A stretch of 64,000 nt of DNA, from NCBI RefSeq assembly GCF_003290185.1, contig NZ_QNFY01000013.1:108380-172379 (forward strand), read 5' to 3'. The DNA comes from Chryseobacterium lathyri (GTDB lineage Bacteria; Bacteroidota; Bacteroidia; Flavobacteriales; Weeksellaceae). This document shows, piece by piece, positions 27,701 through 35,754 of the stretch. Position numbers and translations under genes: made by a program. Every line of letters starts with the position of its first letter. Positions within the stretch are counted from its first letter, which is position 1. The notes under the pieces are model-generated. The model was not told the origin of the DNA. It did not search any database and saw nothing but the letters and a program-made list of their open reading frames with translations.

Positions 27701-28117
27701 CTCCGTTACATATTCGGCTCCATCCTTTCCATATTCCCCAGTTTTTAGAATCAACCTTTGACCATTAAAACTGTAGTAGTCTGAGTAATTCAGCTGGATT
27801 CCTTTGACTTCTTCGGCATTTTCTATAGTCTTTGCAATTCTTGTAATTGCTGTAATTCCCGAGATATTCCATCCATACCCGGCAATACCATTACCGGATT
27901 CACTTGTGTAGACCAAATTTATTTTTGGAGTTATATCTTTTATCCCAGGAGGTACCTCGATGGGTAATGAGAACTGGAGCTGTCCCGCCCTTGTGACTTC
28001 GATATTGCCCTCAGTATCGTGAAATTTCGGGGGTGCTTGTGAAAAGCAAAGAGCCGAAATAAAAGATAATATGAGGGATGAAAATATCTGTATTTTCTTT
28101 AGATTATATTTTTTCAT
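21755..28117 (-). CDS. SpvB/FG-GAP/Rhs-repeat polymorphic toxin with nuclease-like C-terminus
   Basis: The 2120-residue protein begins with a signal peptide ending ALCFSQ. A SpvB/TcdB-type N-domain (residues about 35-230: ITPKINLVYTSESGNGIAGY) is followed by FG-GAP-like metal-binding repeats at 330-640 (DLDGDGIPDLFIDD, DYNGDGKLDFTI). Many YD/Rhs repeats run from about 1000 to 1650, with the Rhs core motif near 1740 (LYDPLLRRFLNADEH). A Gly/Ala-rich hydrophobic stretch (1790-1930) precedes the tip domain. The last 95 residues carry GKGYLDVHD and IYDFKFGK, the D...DxK pattern of a PD-(D/E)XK toxin nuclease. The Rhs shell probably encloses this toxin. Neighbours: a T9SS-tagged protein upstream and an immunity gene downstream. 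Confidence 0.9.
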   Translation of the reverse strand: MKKYNLKKIQIFSSLILSFISALCFSQAPPKFHDTEGNIEVTRAGQLQFSLPIEVPPGIKDITPKINLVYTSESGNGIAGYGWNISGITAITRIAKTIENAEEVKGIQLNYSDYYSFNGQRLILKTGEYGKDGAEYVTEKYSNIKIKSVGSVTLGQAWQGPDHWEITFEDGSQALYGMGLNAKTSTEYNISEWKDAQGNYISYSYSPGNQITVLDAIEWGGNIDLNTPHMNAIRFNYSERNLKEESYIQGIKYYQTKILSEVKVTTDNNQFRRYGIEYTNNGTSYQFANKIIEYNANNESANEVALNYPTMVNSSYAEYAAEPEPFDNVKLVGDFNGDSYLDFLMNDGTVKLGAFNETFSTVSTGKVFAGNAKLVNTLLDEQGQVYNGNGVVEYKDGKVLCYIFRDNTFVKVFERNLALGSPDDMITLEVGDLDGDGIPDLFIDDGDQGSFNTKALVDLKNPSTGFHYIISSINDSSYPDQHYTDIDGDGKVEIISVSGSQYTVFEFVKYDATHYEKKIRFSGNLLETKDPEFPVLYGDYNGDGKLDFTIPITDYAIGKPDDWRFYIGTDKGFVPFLKKEFFTYRKFQKEMTGNYAKYAKQYFFSVTDMNKDGKSDVVQIFSYNQINPFQANGYREFGYIVSAKMANGSEIDGTPNFTPNWSFQSPLYGTPDITDLTLFSPLTSPIKSGNNYYNVFVYWKENLKKIKGPTPLSELARVSSITQGGVTTSVEYLEVVPNNTSNASFYKKEKNEFYPYYSLSRVDQAFAVSQLKQEGRKQDFRYRGLSGNLHEKQMIGYHQVARSSWYADGFENTKIWSGSEIDLLKDGIPVKNWSIRTNNETNIFPVDISENNTQLLSFEGVTYKIDKLVNGQVVSTVPPAYKTKVVTAVVPISTKTKDFLTGVFTDQTTTYENYYLPSQTVINTNYGYAVSTTEFDYEHNLAGIGKNYYVGRPSNKLAIIEAYGDTQKNFTTYTYDNNLLKTSTYFPGTDATKAIVEKYGYDGFGNITSTTTTSGLDGNSKTESVLYDSQGRFLVKRTDNLGLVTVFTHNAWGQMLAKTDPDNNTITNTYDGWGKLMSVASSLLGTTTYQYEKDNLYNVTITQNDSDGGVSKSFTDKLGKEYKTSTKAFGQGQYVSKEVQYDILGRKINESEPYFDGQGASQWNTFTYDDTVFPSKVTAVAFTGKRTETTVSGVTTTVKETNPADYGRITSQTTDALGNIISSTDKGGTVQFTYNAAGQQIQAKYDGNIVTTKYDDWGNKIQMEDASNGTYQYEYLGYMGALSRILSPKGEKRYEYNNLGQLISQIEKSSPGNETEKIITFLYNNKGRIDQKTGTSNGKKYIYTIKYDSQGRVMSSSQTTPEAYFFDKNIVYDSNGRVSTYEKELQSSGIVTKASIENVYSPWNGELYQVKDKATGKILWELQETNAKSKVLKARLGTSEVTNTYDAAGMLQEIKHLSALSEPIAHVQYTFNAIKNELNFRKNVLFDISENFRYDDNNRLVNWTDPVSGFMPSVDRNIYDVKGRIMENDHIGVIKFENAGKIYQPSGMILNNNGVENYDHDLVQTVIYNENNDPVFIDGEKGDVGFQYGLSAMRQRATYGGNFGSDHDGIFTKIYSEEGSFEVVKNNTTGKERHIIYIGGSPYESDIVYLKDFVTSTASYMLLHKDYLGSVLAVSSLSGKVLEKRHYDAWGNFTHLQKGNGGIVTDKNSINATLLLIDRGYTSHEHFSEIGIIHMNGRLYDPLLRRFLNADEHIQAPFNTQNYNRYGYVMNNPLMYNDPNGEFVWIVAGAVIGAYVTGVKANGSWNPVKWNWGATWGKIAMGGAIGAFTGGVASVVGASALTAAATVGIKGGILGGAIAGASGGAVAGAINGFATAVMFGEDVVQGTLMGGLTGAAMGGVIGGVAGGIQRAVANAKAVTTGAQQGTILKNAPIEVGRTQWTLNNTPKTTTVGATPAPKGNLVVGNVNGGYADEVVGYQIVDEGASTTPIFKETPKFSFQGEQTFPKVFRSNEQIVSQAAVRAENAIGGTGRFAGTSKHTYATTFIKKYQGMYGNRGMEVNKYFNRAFGKGYLDVHDTSNGVIYDFKFGKPVMGTSQFNKYYNTFQQPIRIVDQYGNIIVR

Positions 28118-28122
28118 GACGA

Positions 28123-28575
28123 TTATCTTTTAGTGATGTTTTTACTGATAATTCTTCCATCTTTTAAGGAAAAACGCAAAACATATACGCCCCAGTCGTA
28201 ACCTGTCATATTGATCTTCAATTGCTTGTTTAGAGAAGGGATATTCTGCTGTTGGAATTTCCAGTGTACTGTACTATGTTGATACAGAGAAACTGATTGG
28301 ATTAATCCGTCTGCTTCCTCTGTCCAGTCTATGGTTAACACATCGTTAACCGGAACAGGATAAAGCCTGATCTGTTTCCAGAATGTCTTCTCATCCATTG
28401 TCTGTGCGCCAGCTAATGGGACTTTTTTAGATTGCTCGGAAGCTTGTTTGGCTGTAGAGTCTGGACCCCTGTATCGCTGATTGCCTGCCTCATCGTATTT
28501 AAAGTAGACTTCCGTTTGAGAATACCCCAAAAAGCCCAGCAATAAGCAAAACAAAAAGATAGATTTCTTTACCAT
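28123..28575 (-). CDS. Small secreted T9SS sorting-domain protein with a single Rhs-like motif
   Basis: The protein has 150 residues from the ATG at 28575 (MVKKSIFLFCLLLGFLGYSQ, signal peptide). The frame stays open upstream to 28722, but that part reads as leader. Right after the signal comes VYFKYDEAGNQRYRG, one Rhs/YD-like motif (YDxxGNxxxR). The second half (about residues 70-150, LYPVPVNDVLTIDW...GVYVLRFSLKDGR) is a T9SS type A C-terminal domain. It ends 5 bp before the giant Rhs gene. A protein with this tag can be exported and anchored at the surface. I infer it helps carry or tether the Rhs protein, which lacks a T9SS tag of its own. Confidence 0.75.
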   Translation of the reverse strand: MVKKSIFLFCLLLGFLGYSQTEVYFKYDEAGNQRYRGPDSTAKQASEQSKKVPLAGAQTMDEKTFWKQIRLYPVPVNDVLTIDWTEEADGLIQSVSLYQHSTVHWKFQQQNIPSLNKQLKINMTGYDWGVYVLRFSLKDGRIISKNITKR

Positions 28576-28985
28576 AAACCCTCGCTTTCTAGGAAGAAGA
28601 TCGAAAAGGCTGATATGACGATCCCATTGCGATGGTATCAATTCCTTATGTAAAGGAATCCTTCGGCCGTGATGACCGGAGCATGGACACCGATACGGTG
28701 TATCATTATAAATTTTGTACATGTGCTTTGTTTTTAGATTAAATTAGATTTTGGTTATCCCCTCAAATGGGATATATCGTCTTATCGACTAATTTTTGAC
28801 GACGGGATAGTTTTATCCGGAAAAAAGTTTTGTTTTCATTTAGGTTATTTTGAAGGTTTCAATATTCCTGATTATTCGATCAGGGCGTGGGTAGTCTCAA
28901 AAGACGCTTAGCCTATCGGCCATGTACAAATCGAGGAGATTCTTTATCTGTACATAAAAGAAGTTAGGGTTAGAATAACTTCATT
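28576..28985 (-). ncRNA. Candidate structured leader RNA of the Rhs operon
   Basis: About 400 nt upstream of the T9SS/Rhs genes contain an unusual density of short hairpins: 28624-28635 (CCAT/ATGG), 28641-28659 (ATTCCTT/AAGGAAT), 28687-28701 (ACACCG/CGGTGT), 28756-28774 (TATCCC/GGGATA), 28777-28802 (TCGTC/GACGA), 28805-28818 (GGATA/TATCC), 28894-28905 (GTCT/AGAC) and 28922-28955 (ATGTACA/TGTACAT, with an inner AATC/GATT helix). GC content is visibly higher than the intergenic DNA around it. It is not recognised as a known riboswitch. An alternative is that 28576-28722 is translated, since one frame is open. Confidence 0.4.
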
Positions 28986-29518
28986 TCAATAATCAATGCC
29001 ACTTTTACATTCGAAAGCTATTTACTGTTTCGAAATACAAAGCGACCTTATGTACTTACAATTTTTGATTATATTGTTTACATATCCAAAAAAGGTGATT
29101 TAATAGAACATAATTCACAAAAAAATGATTAAACTCGACTTAAAAACACATTGGTTTTTCATTTTATAATTAGAAATTAATGATCATTTTTAGGAATTTT
29201 GGGAGATTCAAAAAAGAAACGTTCAAATCGTAAAGATTTCAAATTTAAATCTAATCATATCATTGTTAATCAATAAAATACAAACCGCGTGATATTGTTT
29301 TATCCAACAATATTATGAAAAATAATAAGTTAAAATCTGGGGGAAAACCCCATTTTAATATGGGGTTTTTACGGATACTTTTTTAATTGCGTTAATATGG
29401 TTAAAAAACCTAGTCGTACCGTTATTATTTCCCTTTAAAGGGATTTATTTGTCAGCAGAATTCAATAAAAAAAGAAGGTTTTTGGGGGAAGGCACAACAG
29501 AATTTTAAAATCGTCTAA
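28986..29518. other. AT-rich intergenic region with two palindromes
   Basis: No gene was seen. It holds a perfect 10-bp inverted repeat AAAACCCCAT/ATGGGGTTTT (29344-29353, 29360-29369), which would work as a terminator on either strand, and a TCCCTTTAAAGGGA palindrome (29430-29443). Confidence 0.5.
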
Positions 29519-29911
29519 ACAAAATATGATCTTAATGATTTTGAAGCAATCAGGAAAGATTTACTGAATTTTGAATTTTTTAGGCAAAATCCAAATACGC
29601 ATAAAACTTGTACCAAACATAAGGACAAAGCAGAATTTCGAGTAATGGCTGATGTTAATAAGAAATTCTTTTTACTGTTTGACAAGGAAGATAATGCTTT
29701 GGAATTTTTGAATTCTACTGAACACTACGATTATGGAATATTGGAAACAGACTTGCAGGACGAGCTGGAAAAGATCACCGCTGAAAATATTGATAAAAAA
29801 TCTGCTGAATTTCTGTCACGTTTTAACAAAACATTTAAATTGCAGGTGGATTATGATCCAAATGAATCTGACTTTTCCACGATCACATCATTACATTATT
29901 GGATAGGGTAG
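29519..29911 (+). pseudogene. Truncated hypothetical protein (no 5' end)
   Basis: The coding-like frame is open from 29519 (TKYDLNDFEAIRKDLLN) to the stop at 29911. The first ATG is only at 29645 (MADVNKKFFLLFDKEDNALE), 43 codons into plausible protein sequence. An in-frame stop at 29516 closes the frame upstream. The best reading is the C-terminal remnant of a gene that lost its start; an 88-residue protein from 29645 is the alternative. The sequence is acidic and soluble with no family seen. It may be an orphan from the toxin/immunity island. Confidence 0.45.
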
Positions 29912-29981
29912 TTTTATTAATGTCTAAAAAATACTTTTAAAAAATCTTTGATTTTACGGAAACCCTAAAGATTTAAAGATA

Positions 29982-30239
29982 TCATAACCGATACCTTAAT
30001 GAAATAGCCCTCCATATATCTTTAGCAAGTTCTTGATCCGCATCAGAGTTTTCAAAAAACCAAGCTTTATCTCTATTAACAAGTTTTTGAATTACTCCAT
30101 CTAGTAGAAGATCTACTTGGGTGTCGTCTTTTGAAATTCCTCTTTTTAAAAGTCGAATCTGAAAATCTCTATTCTTATACGTGATCCTAAAAATTTGTCC
30201 GGCGGTACTATCAAAACTTGAACCGATCGTATCTTCCAT
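29982..30239 (-). CDS. Small hypothetical protein, 85 aa
   Basis: The protein begins MEDTIGSSFDSTAGQIFRIT and contains LLDGVIQKLVNRDKAWFFEN and a C-terminal helix, DIWRAISLRYRL. It is small, soluble and alpha/beta. Its general pattern resembles the 80-residue protein at 17784-18026, though identity is low. It stands alone, convergent with the 29519-29911 remnant. Confidence 0.5.
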   Translation of the reverse strand: MEDTIGSSFDSTAGQIFRITYKNRDFQIRLLKRGISKDDTQVDLLLDGVIQKLVNRDKAWFFENSDADQELAKDIWRAISLRYRL

Positions 30240-30413
30240 ATAAGCAAAATAAATTAATAAACTGAATTTAGTATGTTTCCCTTTTTTTGTAACGTAAGAT
30301 AATATGAATTGTTGTAGGTATTACCTTATAATATTATTACCTATAAAGCTTCTGAATGCCAAATTAGGCCATAAAATTCACATATTCAAGATTCGATAAA
30401 AAATCATTCTATA

Positions 30414-31051
30414 TTAGCTCAAACATTGTATAAAAAATTCAAGCACAGTTATGATTGTATAAGTAATAATGATTCATTCAAAATAGACTGTATCATTAAA
30501 TCTTATAAATTGGAAAAATATATATTATTAATTTACGAGAGATCAACAGAATGTAGGATAAAACGAGACTATAAAATATTAGCAAAACATCATTTACTTT
30601 TTGACAAACATTTCATCATCCAAAATTAAATACATTCTTTAATTACCAATATAGGTGGTGAATTCACCAATTATTTCACCACCGACATAAAGTTATTTTT
30701 GGCTTAAATAAAATAAATTACAATCCGCAACTTAGCTCAAACATTGTATAAAATTCAAGCACAGTTTTGTGATTGTATAAGTAATAATGACTCGTTAAAA
30801 ATAGACTGACTCAGTATATCTTAAAAATTGCAAAAATATATATTATCAATTTAAGAGTGATCAACAGAATGTAGGACAAAACGTGAGAATAAAATATTAG
30901 CAAAAACATCATTTACTTTTTGACAAACATTTCATCATCCAAAATTAAATACATTCTTTAATTACCAATATAGGTGGTGAATTCACCAATTATTTCACCA
31001 CCGACATAAAGTTATTTTTGGCTTAAATAAAATAAATTACAATCCACAACT
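30414..31051. repeat. 318-bp tandem direct duplication
   Basis: Copy 1 (30414-30731) and copy 2 (30732-31051) both begin TTAGCTCAAACATTGTATAA and are near identical, with scattered substitutions and short indels. Each copy contains the same nested palindrome: GGTGGTGAA/TTCACCACC (30654-30662, 30675-30683 in copy 1) around a GGTGAATTCACC core. A 67-codon frame in copy 1 is not kept in copy 2, so the unit does not look protein-coding. Confidence 0.85.
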
Positions 31052-31475
31052 ACCTTAAGTTCAGTCAGTTACAATGTCACTTGATATTTAATTAATTATT
31101 TGGTTTACAGCGTTTTATGAAAAATAGGTTTTTTAAAATTGAGCATTTTGTCCCTTTCTTTCAAAAATAGTTAGTTTGAAGAGAGACGTGAACTTGAAAA
31201 CTGCATCAAATGAACATTGTTTGCCATTATCAAATTACCAAAATAAAACCCTTTTTTTGACAATGTTACTTCGTTAAAAATTGACAATAAATTCTTGAAT
31301 TTCAATGGTAAGTAATAAAAATTGCTTCTATTATATTTTGTTTGTTTTTATAATATCCGTAAATTTGTAACAGATATTTTTGATTTGTGTGTATTTATCC
31401 CCTATATGTCCCTCAATGGTGACAAACCGCTGTAAACAAACACTTTCCAAGTTTTGTATCGGAAAGTAAGCATAC
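31052..31475. other. Intergenic region, no gene seen
   Basis: This is AT-rich DNA between the tandem repeat and the protease terminator. A 60-codon minus-strand frame (31331-31513) overlaps the terminator hairpin and is not believed to be a gene. Confidence 0.5.
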
Positions 31476-31507
31476 AAAAGGTTGTTTTCATTGTAAAACA
31501 ACCTTTT
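31476..31507 (-). terminator. Terminator of the reprolysin-like protease gene
   Basis: There is a 13-bp perfect stem (31476-31488 with 31495-31507) around a 6-nt loop, with T-rich ends on both strands. It is about 26 bp after the protease stop. Confidence 0.85.
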
Positions 31508-31532
31508 TTTCAATTTATGGATTTAGATATTC

Positions 31533-33767
31533 TTATTCTTTAACCCATTTTACAGATTTCTCCATATTCTTAGTTTTAATCTTAATCACGTAATCTCCTG
31601 TCATTAAGTGAGCTAAATTGAACGTACTGATTTTATCAACCGTTAACATATTATTCAGTTTACTAAATGCCAATCTTCCGCTTACATCATATACCATGAT
31701 ATCATAATTTTCATTAAAATTAGTAAATTTAATATTCAGAAGTCCTTTACTTGGATTAGGATATACTATAAATACATCTTTACTTCCAGTTACTTCACCA
31801 ACACCTAACGTCTGGGTAATGGTAAAATTAACAGGATTAATATTAAAAAACACATTATCCTGTCCTGAAACCATAATTCTTGCTTGTGATGTATTTACGT
31901 TAGGAACCGTAATAGTCTCGGAACCATCATTTGGAGTAGAGGCGATAATAGTGGTAGGATAAGTAAAACCTCCATCTGTTGACAGTAAAATACTTATATT
32001 GGCACAGCTTACAGGAGCAGCATTTGTATTGGCTACATTCCATGTTATGGTTTGAGTAGTATTGCTTGTCCAACTTACTGCTGTAGTAGGTGCTGTTACC
32101 GTAAATGGTCCAGAATTGGCATCCACAGTAATTTTTGCATCATCATTTGCAACTCCTGCACAGCCTGCATTGTTATCTCTTACCGTCAATCTAAACTCCA
32201 TTGCTCTTCCGTATGATGGTAAAATCTCGCCTGTGGTTGTCGTATTATTAATAACATCTGTGATCTTTGGAAAATATCTGTAAGGAACTGTTACCGGTAC
32301 AAATGACCTGAATAGAGGGGCATTTCCAGTCGGTGCATTCCAGTTTCCTGCAGGTCCTACATCATTTTGTTCCCATGAATAGGTAAGTGCATTATTTTGT
32401 GCATCTGTTGCAGAACCGGTTAACTTAAATGGGGTGCCTTTAGGAATAATATAATCATTTCCTGCATTTACAACGGGAGCGGTATTAGCAACTGGAGTTG
32501 TCACCTGACATGTTGTTGACTGAACCGTTGTGGTTATCGTTTGAAATGATTTGGTGTGAAAAACAGGAATACTATGAAAATCTAGGTCATTTGTGGCTTC
32601 ACAAATGCCAGCGTAAGCCATGATGGTAATTCCGCTTCCTGGTTCTACTGCATTGTCAGAATCACGATTACCCCCACAGGCACCAGTAAGAGCATTAAAA
32701 GTATGTGGACCACCAAACTGATGTCCCACTTCATGGGCAACATAGTCTATATCATAAGGATCTCCGACTGGGTTACCCGAGCCAGTAACTCCACTTCCTT
32801 TTTGACCATTCATGCAAATAACTCCTAGACCAGCTAGTCCACCAGCGCCAGTACTAAAAGTATGTCCTACATCATAATTGGCATTTCCTATCAATAAATC
32901 AATCTGAGTCTGACTTTCATCAATTAATGTATCGGCATCATTATTTCCGTTAAATGGATCTGTAGAAGCATTTGTAAAGACTACATTTACTTCACTATCC
33001 ACTAATACTAATCTTGAAGCTACTTCCTGCTCATACACTCCATTCACCCTGTTCACAGAAGTTACAATTGCTGAAAGTGTCTGCGCAACAGTAGGAGTAG
33101 TTGTACCCGTTGCTGCTACCGCATATTCTCCTGTACACGCAACAGCAAGCCTGAAAACTCTAATTTGAGTTCCTACGCTTGGAGATGTGGTTTTTTGAGC
33201 GTTTTTTTTTTCTAATGGAGTATCGTCTTCATCTTTTACTCCACAAGACCTCGTTTTTTTATCAATTAAATCACTTTTTTTGTAAATGATATAATTGTTG
33301 ACATCCAGTTTTGCATAAGGATCAATGTATGTATCACCAGCTACCACAGATTTTATCTGCGCATGGAAACCCAATTCTGTAAAATCCAGTTTTATAGTGG
33401 CAAACTTATCATCTATCCCCTGCCCTGTAAAGGTAATGATCTGAGGGAACTGACTGGCTAATCCCGGAGCCATTACTGAAGATTTCCAGATTCTGAATTT
33501 TGCTTTCGTACCATCAGGCATTGGCAAAACAATAATCGGAGCGTTATCTTTACGATCACTATCTTTCAATTCCGGAACAGAATTAAAATAATTTTTCATT
33601 CCTACCACATCCAATGTGTAGGTCAATGACTTTTCCGGCTGTACTGTCCTGTTTTTAGGATCTGCTTTGATGGACCTTTCACTGATTACTGTAAAAAAGT
33701 CCTGGGCTTTCCCTGAGGAAATGGATATCACAAATATCCCCAAATAAAATAATTGTTTAATTTTCAT
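31533..33767 (-). CDS. Secreted reprolysin-like (M12B) metalloprotease with T9SS sorting domain
   Basis: The protein has 744 residues. It has a signal peptide (MKIKQLFYLGIFVISISSGK), a propeptide to about residue 190, and then a metzincin catalytic domain with the zinc motif HEVGHQFGGPH near residue 346 (HExxHxxGxxH) and the Met-turn ITIMAYAGIC near residue 388. Ig/FN3-like domains follow (about 430-660). The last 75 residues are a T9SS type A sorting domain (VYPNPSKGLLNIKF...LMTGDYVIKIKT). The enzyme should be exported by type IX secretion and degrade extracellular protein. It is a single gene with its own terminator. Confidence 0.93.
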   Translation of the reverse strand: MKIKQLFYLGIFVISISSGKAQDFFTVISERSIKADPKNRTVQPEKSLTYTLDVVGMKNYFNSVPELKDSDRKDNAPIIVLPMPDGTKAKFRIWKSSVMAPGLASQFPQIITFTGQGIDDKFATIKLDFTELGFHAQIKSVVAGDTYIDPYAKLDVNNYIIYKKSDLIDKKTRSCGVKDEDDTPLEKKNAQKTTSPSVGTQIRVFRLAVACTGEYAVAATGTTTPTVAQTLSAIVTSVNRVNGVYEQEVASRLVLVDSEVNVVFTNASTDPFNGNNDADTLIDESQTQIDLLIGNANYDVGHTFSTGAGGLAGLGVICMNGQKGSGVTGSGNPVGDPYDIDYVAHEVGHQFGGPHTFNALTGACGGNRDSDNAVEPGSGITIMAYAGICEATNDLDFHSIPVFHTKSFQTITTTVQSTTCQVTTPVANTAPVVNAGNDYIIPKGTPFKLTGSATDAQNNALTYSWEQNDVGPAGNWNAPTGNAPLFRSFVPVTVPYRYFPKITDVINNTTTTGEILPSYGRAMEFRLTVRDNNAGCAGVANDDAKITVDANSGPFTVTAPTTAVSWTSNTTQTITWNVANTNAAPVSCANISILLSTDGGFTYPTTIIASTPNDGSETITVPNVNTSQARIMVSGQDNVFFNINPVNFTITQTLGVGEVTGSKDVFIVYPNPSKGLLNIKFTNFNENYDIMVYDVSGRLAFSKLNNMLTVDKISTFNLAHLMTGDYVIKIKTKNMEKSVKWVKE

Positions 33768-34110
33768 AATTCGTTATTTAATTATTATACAGTATTTTGT
33801 TAAGTTATAAGATAAATGGATTTTAACAATATACTCCGAAAGTTACTTTTTCTATAAAGGTTTAGTGCTTAACAACTATGCCCTTTCTTATTATTTTATC
33901 TACCAATGCTGGTTTCTATTTTAGAGAAGTCCAATCTGAAATATTTAAACCTTTCCATTATCTTCAACTAATTTTTATCCACTTATATGTCTATACATTA
34001 AAGCGAGAACCTCTTCAGAATTACTTTTTAAATTTTACAGTACCAGTACAAACATCTCCTTCTTCAATTCCGATAAGCCACAATCTTAAATGCTTTGTGC
34101 GTCAAAACTA
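33768..34110. other. Intergenic region, no gene seen
   Basis: This is 343 bp of AT-rich DNA between two minus-strand secreted-protein genes. It must contain the protease promoter, but no clear TAnnTTTG element was found. Confidence 0.5.
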
Positions 34111-35586
34111 CTACAGAGGTTTATCAAACTGCTGTAATGTTAGAATACCTTTCCCCCAGTTATAATTTTCCCCAACTGCTTTATTCATATTAAATCTTGC
34201 AAATGCACCACTTGGGAAATTAGTGCCTGCTCCTATCTCTAAATAACCATGAAGCGAGAATACTATAGCAATTTGACTGGAAGTAGGGTTATCAATAGTT
34301 TCCGAATAGATTCCTGATACACAAGAAACTCCGGTTTGAAGAAATTTCCTTGATCCGCTGGGTTCTTCTACTCCTGCTTTTAAAAATCTTATTCCCTGAT
34401 AAATGTAACCATTTGTATTTAACCTAAGAGCATCTCCAGTAGAATCAGTTAATCCATTAGGTATTGAGTAATTAAAAAGGATCAATGAAGATGTATTTGC
34501 GGGAATATATACAGTAAAGGTATTATAACCAATATCAATGTTATTGATGATAGTTGTGGTTGGGTATGATGTATTCAATGCATATAAAGCAGGATTAGGA
34601 GCCTGATAACGAAATATTCCTCTTGGAGTATAAGTATTAGGCGGTTGAAGGCTAGTTAAAGGAACTTTTTTACCGGTACCGTCACTTTGTAATACCATTA
34701 TTCTATCAGTATTATCTACAGATGAAGCATTAGGTACCGCATTGAATTTTACATTTCCATTTACTTCCAGCTTTTGGGCTGGAGCATTGGTTCCTATACC
34801 GAGATTTCCCAAGTTGTCTAATACCATTTTAGGGCTGCTCTCATTTCCGTTGATGTAGAATTTCATTTTTGATGCTAAAGTCGTTGGAGAATCTTCTTTT
34901 GTTACAGAAATAGCTCCCAATGTCCAAGTACCATTATTAACATAACCATTGAAATTGAGATATCCTACAATTTCCTGAGCAGGAATATTAGTATTGCCAT
35001 TAACTCTAGTCAAATCAATACTTGCTGGATTACTACCTGTAGAATTGGCCATAATTTGAGCGAAATTAGACTCAAATTTTCCATTTCCTCTTACATCAAG
35101 CTTTTGTGCCGGTGTTGAAGTACCAATTCCAACATTTCCGGCATCCTTTATAACAAATTCTGATCCTGCAGCTCTGGCTGAACCCGAAGAGGTTGTTCCA
35201 AGCTTAACCATTGTATTGGCGCTATCATCCACAAACGCATCGGGAGTAGGATCCCCGACAGGCGTAATAAGTTTGCTCCATTTACTTGTTGTCTCATCAA
35301 AATAGTAGAACCCTATACTATCTATATTTGATCCCTGTCCTGTAGCGCTGCCAGTGGCAATACTATTTACATAAATAAGAGTAGAAGGCTCAACTGAAGT
35401 CATATTCACCGCCCTTTGCCTGTCTACACGTGGTATTAGCAATCCGTCTGCTAAAGTGGAAGTTCCGCTCGAATTTTTTGCCATAATGTCAAAAGTCGCT
35501 TTTGGAGTTGAAGTGTTAATACCAACTTGTCCATGCATTATGGTGCCAAAAAATATCGCAGCCATAGGTAATAATATTTTTTTCAT
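34111..35586 (-). CDS. VGINT-type secreted fibre-like protein
   Basis: The 491-residue protein has a signal peptide (MKKILLPMAAIFFGTIMHGQ) followed by VGINTSTPKATFDI. Two more such repeats follow: VGIGTSTPAQKLDVRGNGKF near residue 150 and LGIGTNAPAQKLEVNGNVKF near 265. These repeats resemble the stems of phage tail-fibre and trimeric surface proteins. The C-terminal 180 residues match those of the protein at 42929-43678 (GIRFLK-G-E-P-GSRKF, RFNMN-A-GEN-NWGK). It is a minus-strand gene upstream of the reprolysin gene. The function is unknown; a surface or matrix component is likely. Confidence 0.75.
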   Translation of the reverse strand: MKKILLPMAAIFFGTIMHGQVGINTSTPKATFDIMAKNSSGTSTLADGLLIPRVDRQRAVNMTSVEPSTLIYVNSIATGSATGQGSNIDSIGFYYFDETTSKWSKLITPVGDPTPDAFVDDSANTMVKLGTTSSGSARAAGSEFVIKDAGNVGIGTSTPAQKLDVRGNGKFESNFAQIMANSTGSNPASIDLTRVNGNTNIPAQEIVGYLNFNGYVNNGTWTLGAISVTKEDSPTTLASKMKFYINGNESSPKMVLDNLGNLGIGTNAPAQKLEVNGNVKFNAVPNASSVDNTDRIMVLQSDGTGKKVPLTSLQPPNTYTPRGIFRYQAPNPALYALNTSYPTTTIINNIDIGYNTFTVYIPANTSSLILFNYSIPNGLTDSTGDALRLNTNGYIYQGIRFLKAGVEEPSGSRKFLQTGVSCVSGIYSETIDNPTSSQIAIVFSLHGYLEIGAGTNFPSGAFARFNMNKAVGENYNWGKGILTLQQFDKPL

Positions 35587-35754
35587 TTTATAAGAATTTC
35601 TGTTACAAAGGAAAATAAACTGGAAATCTCATAAAAAAAACCAGATACGTAAAAAGGATTAATTGCATAAATATCTTATAATCAGAATATTAAATGTATT
35701 ATATTTTGAAAAAAACAGAAATACTTAATGCTTACGTACTACATAAGTATATCT

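Noticed and set aside
30426..30629. 67-codon frame inside tandem repeat copy 1
   Set aside because: The frame is disrupted in copy 2 by indels, so there is no sign of selection for coding.
30414..31051. CRISPR array
   Set aside because: There are only two long adjacent copies, not short repeats with spacers, and no cas genes.
31331..31513. 60-codon minus-strand frame after the reprolysin gene
   Set aside because: It starts within the terminator hairpin of the protease gene.
34111..35586. Prophage tail-fibre gene
   Set aside because: VGIGT/LDV repeats resemble tail fibres, but the protein has a Sec signal peptide and no phage structural genes are nearby.
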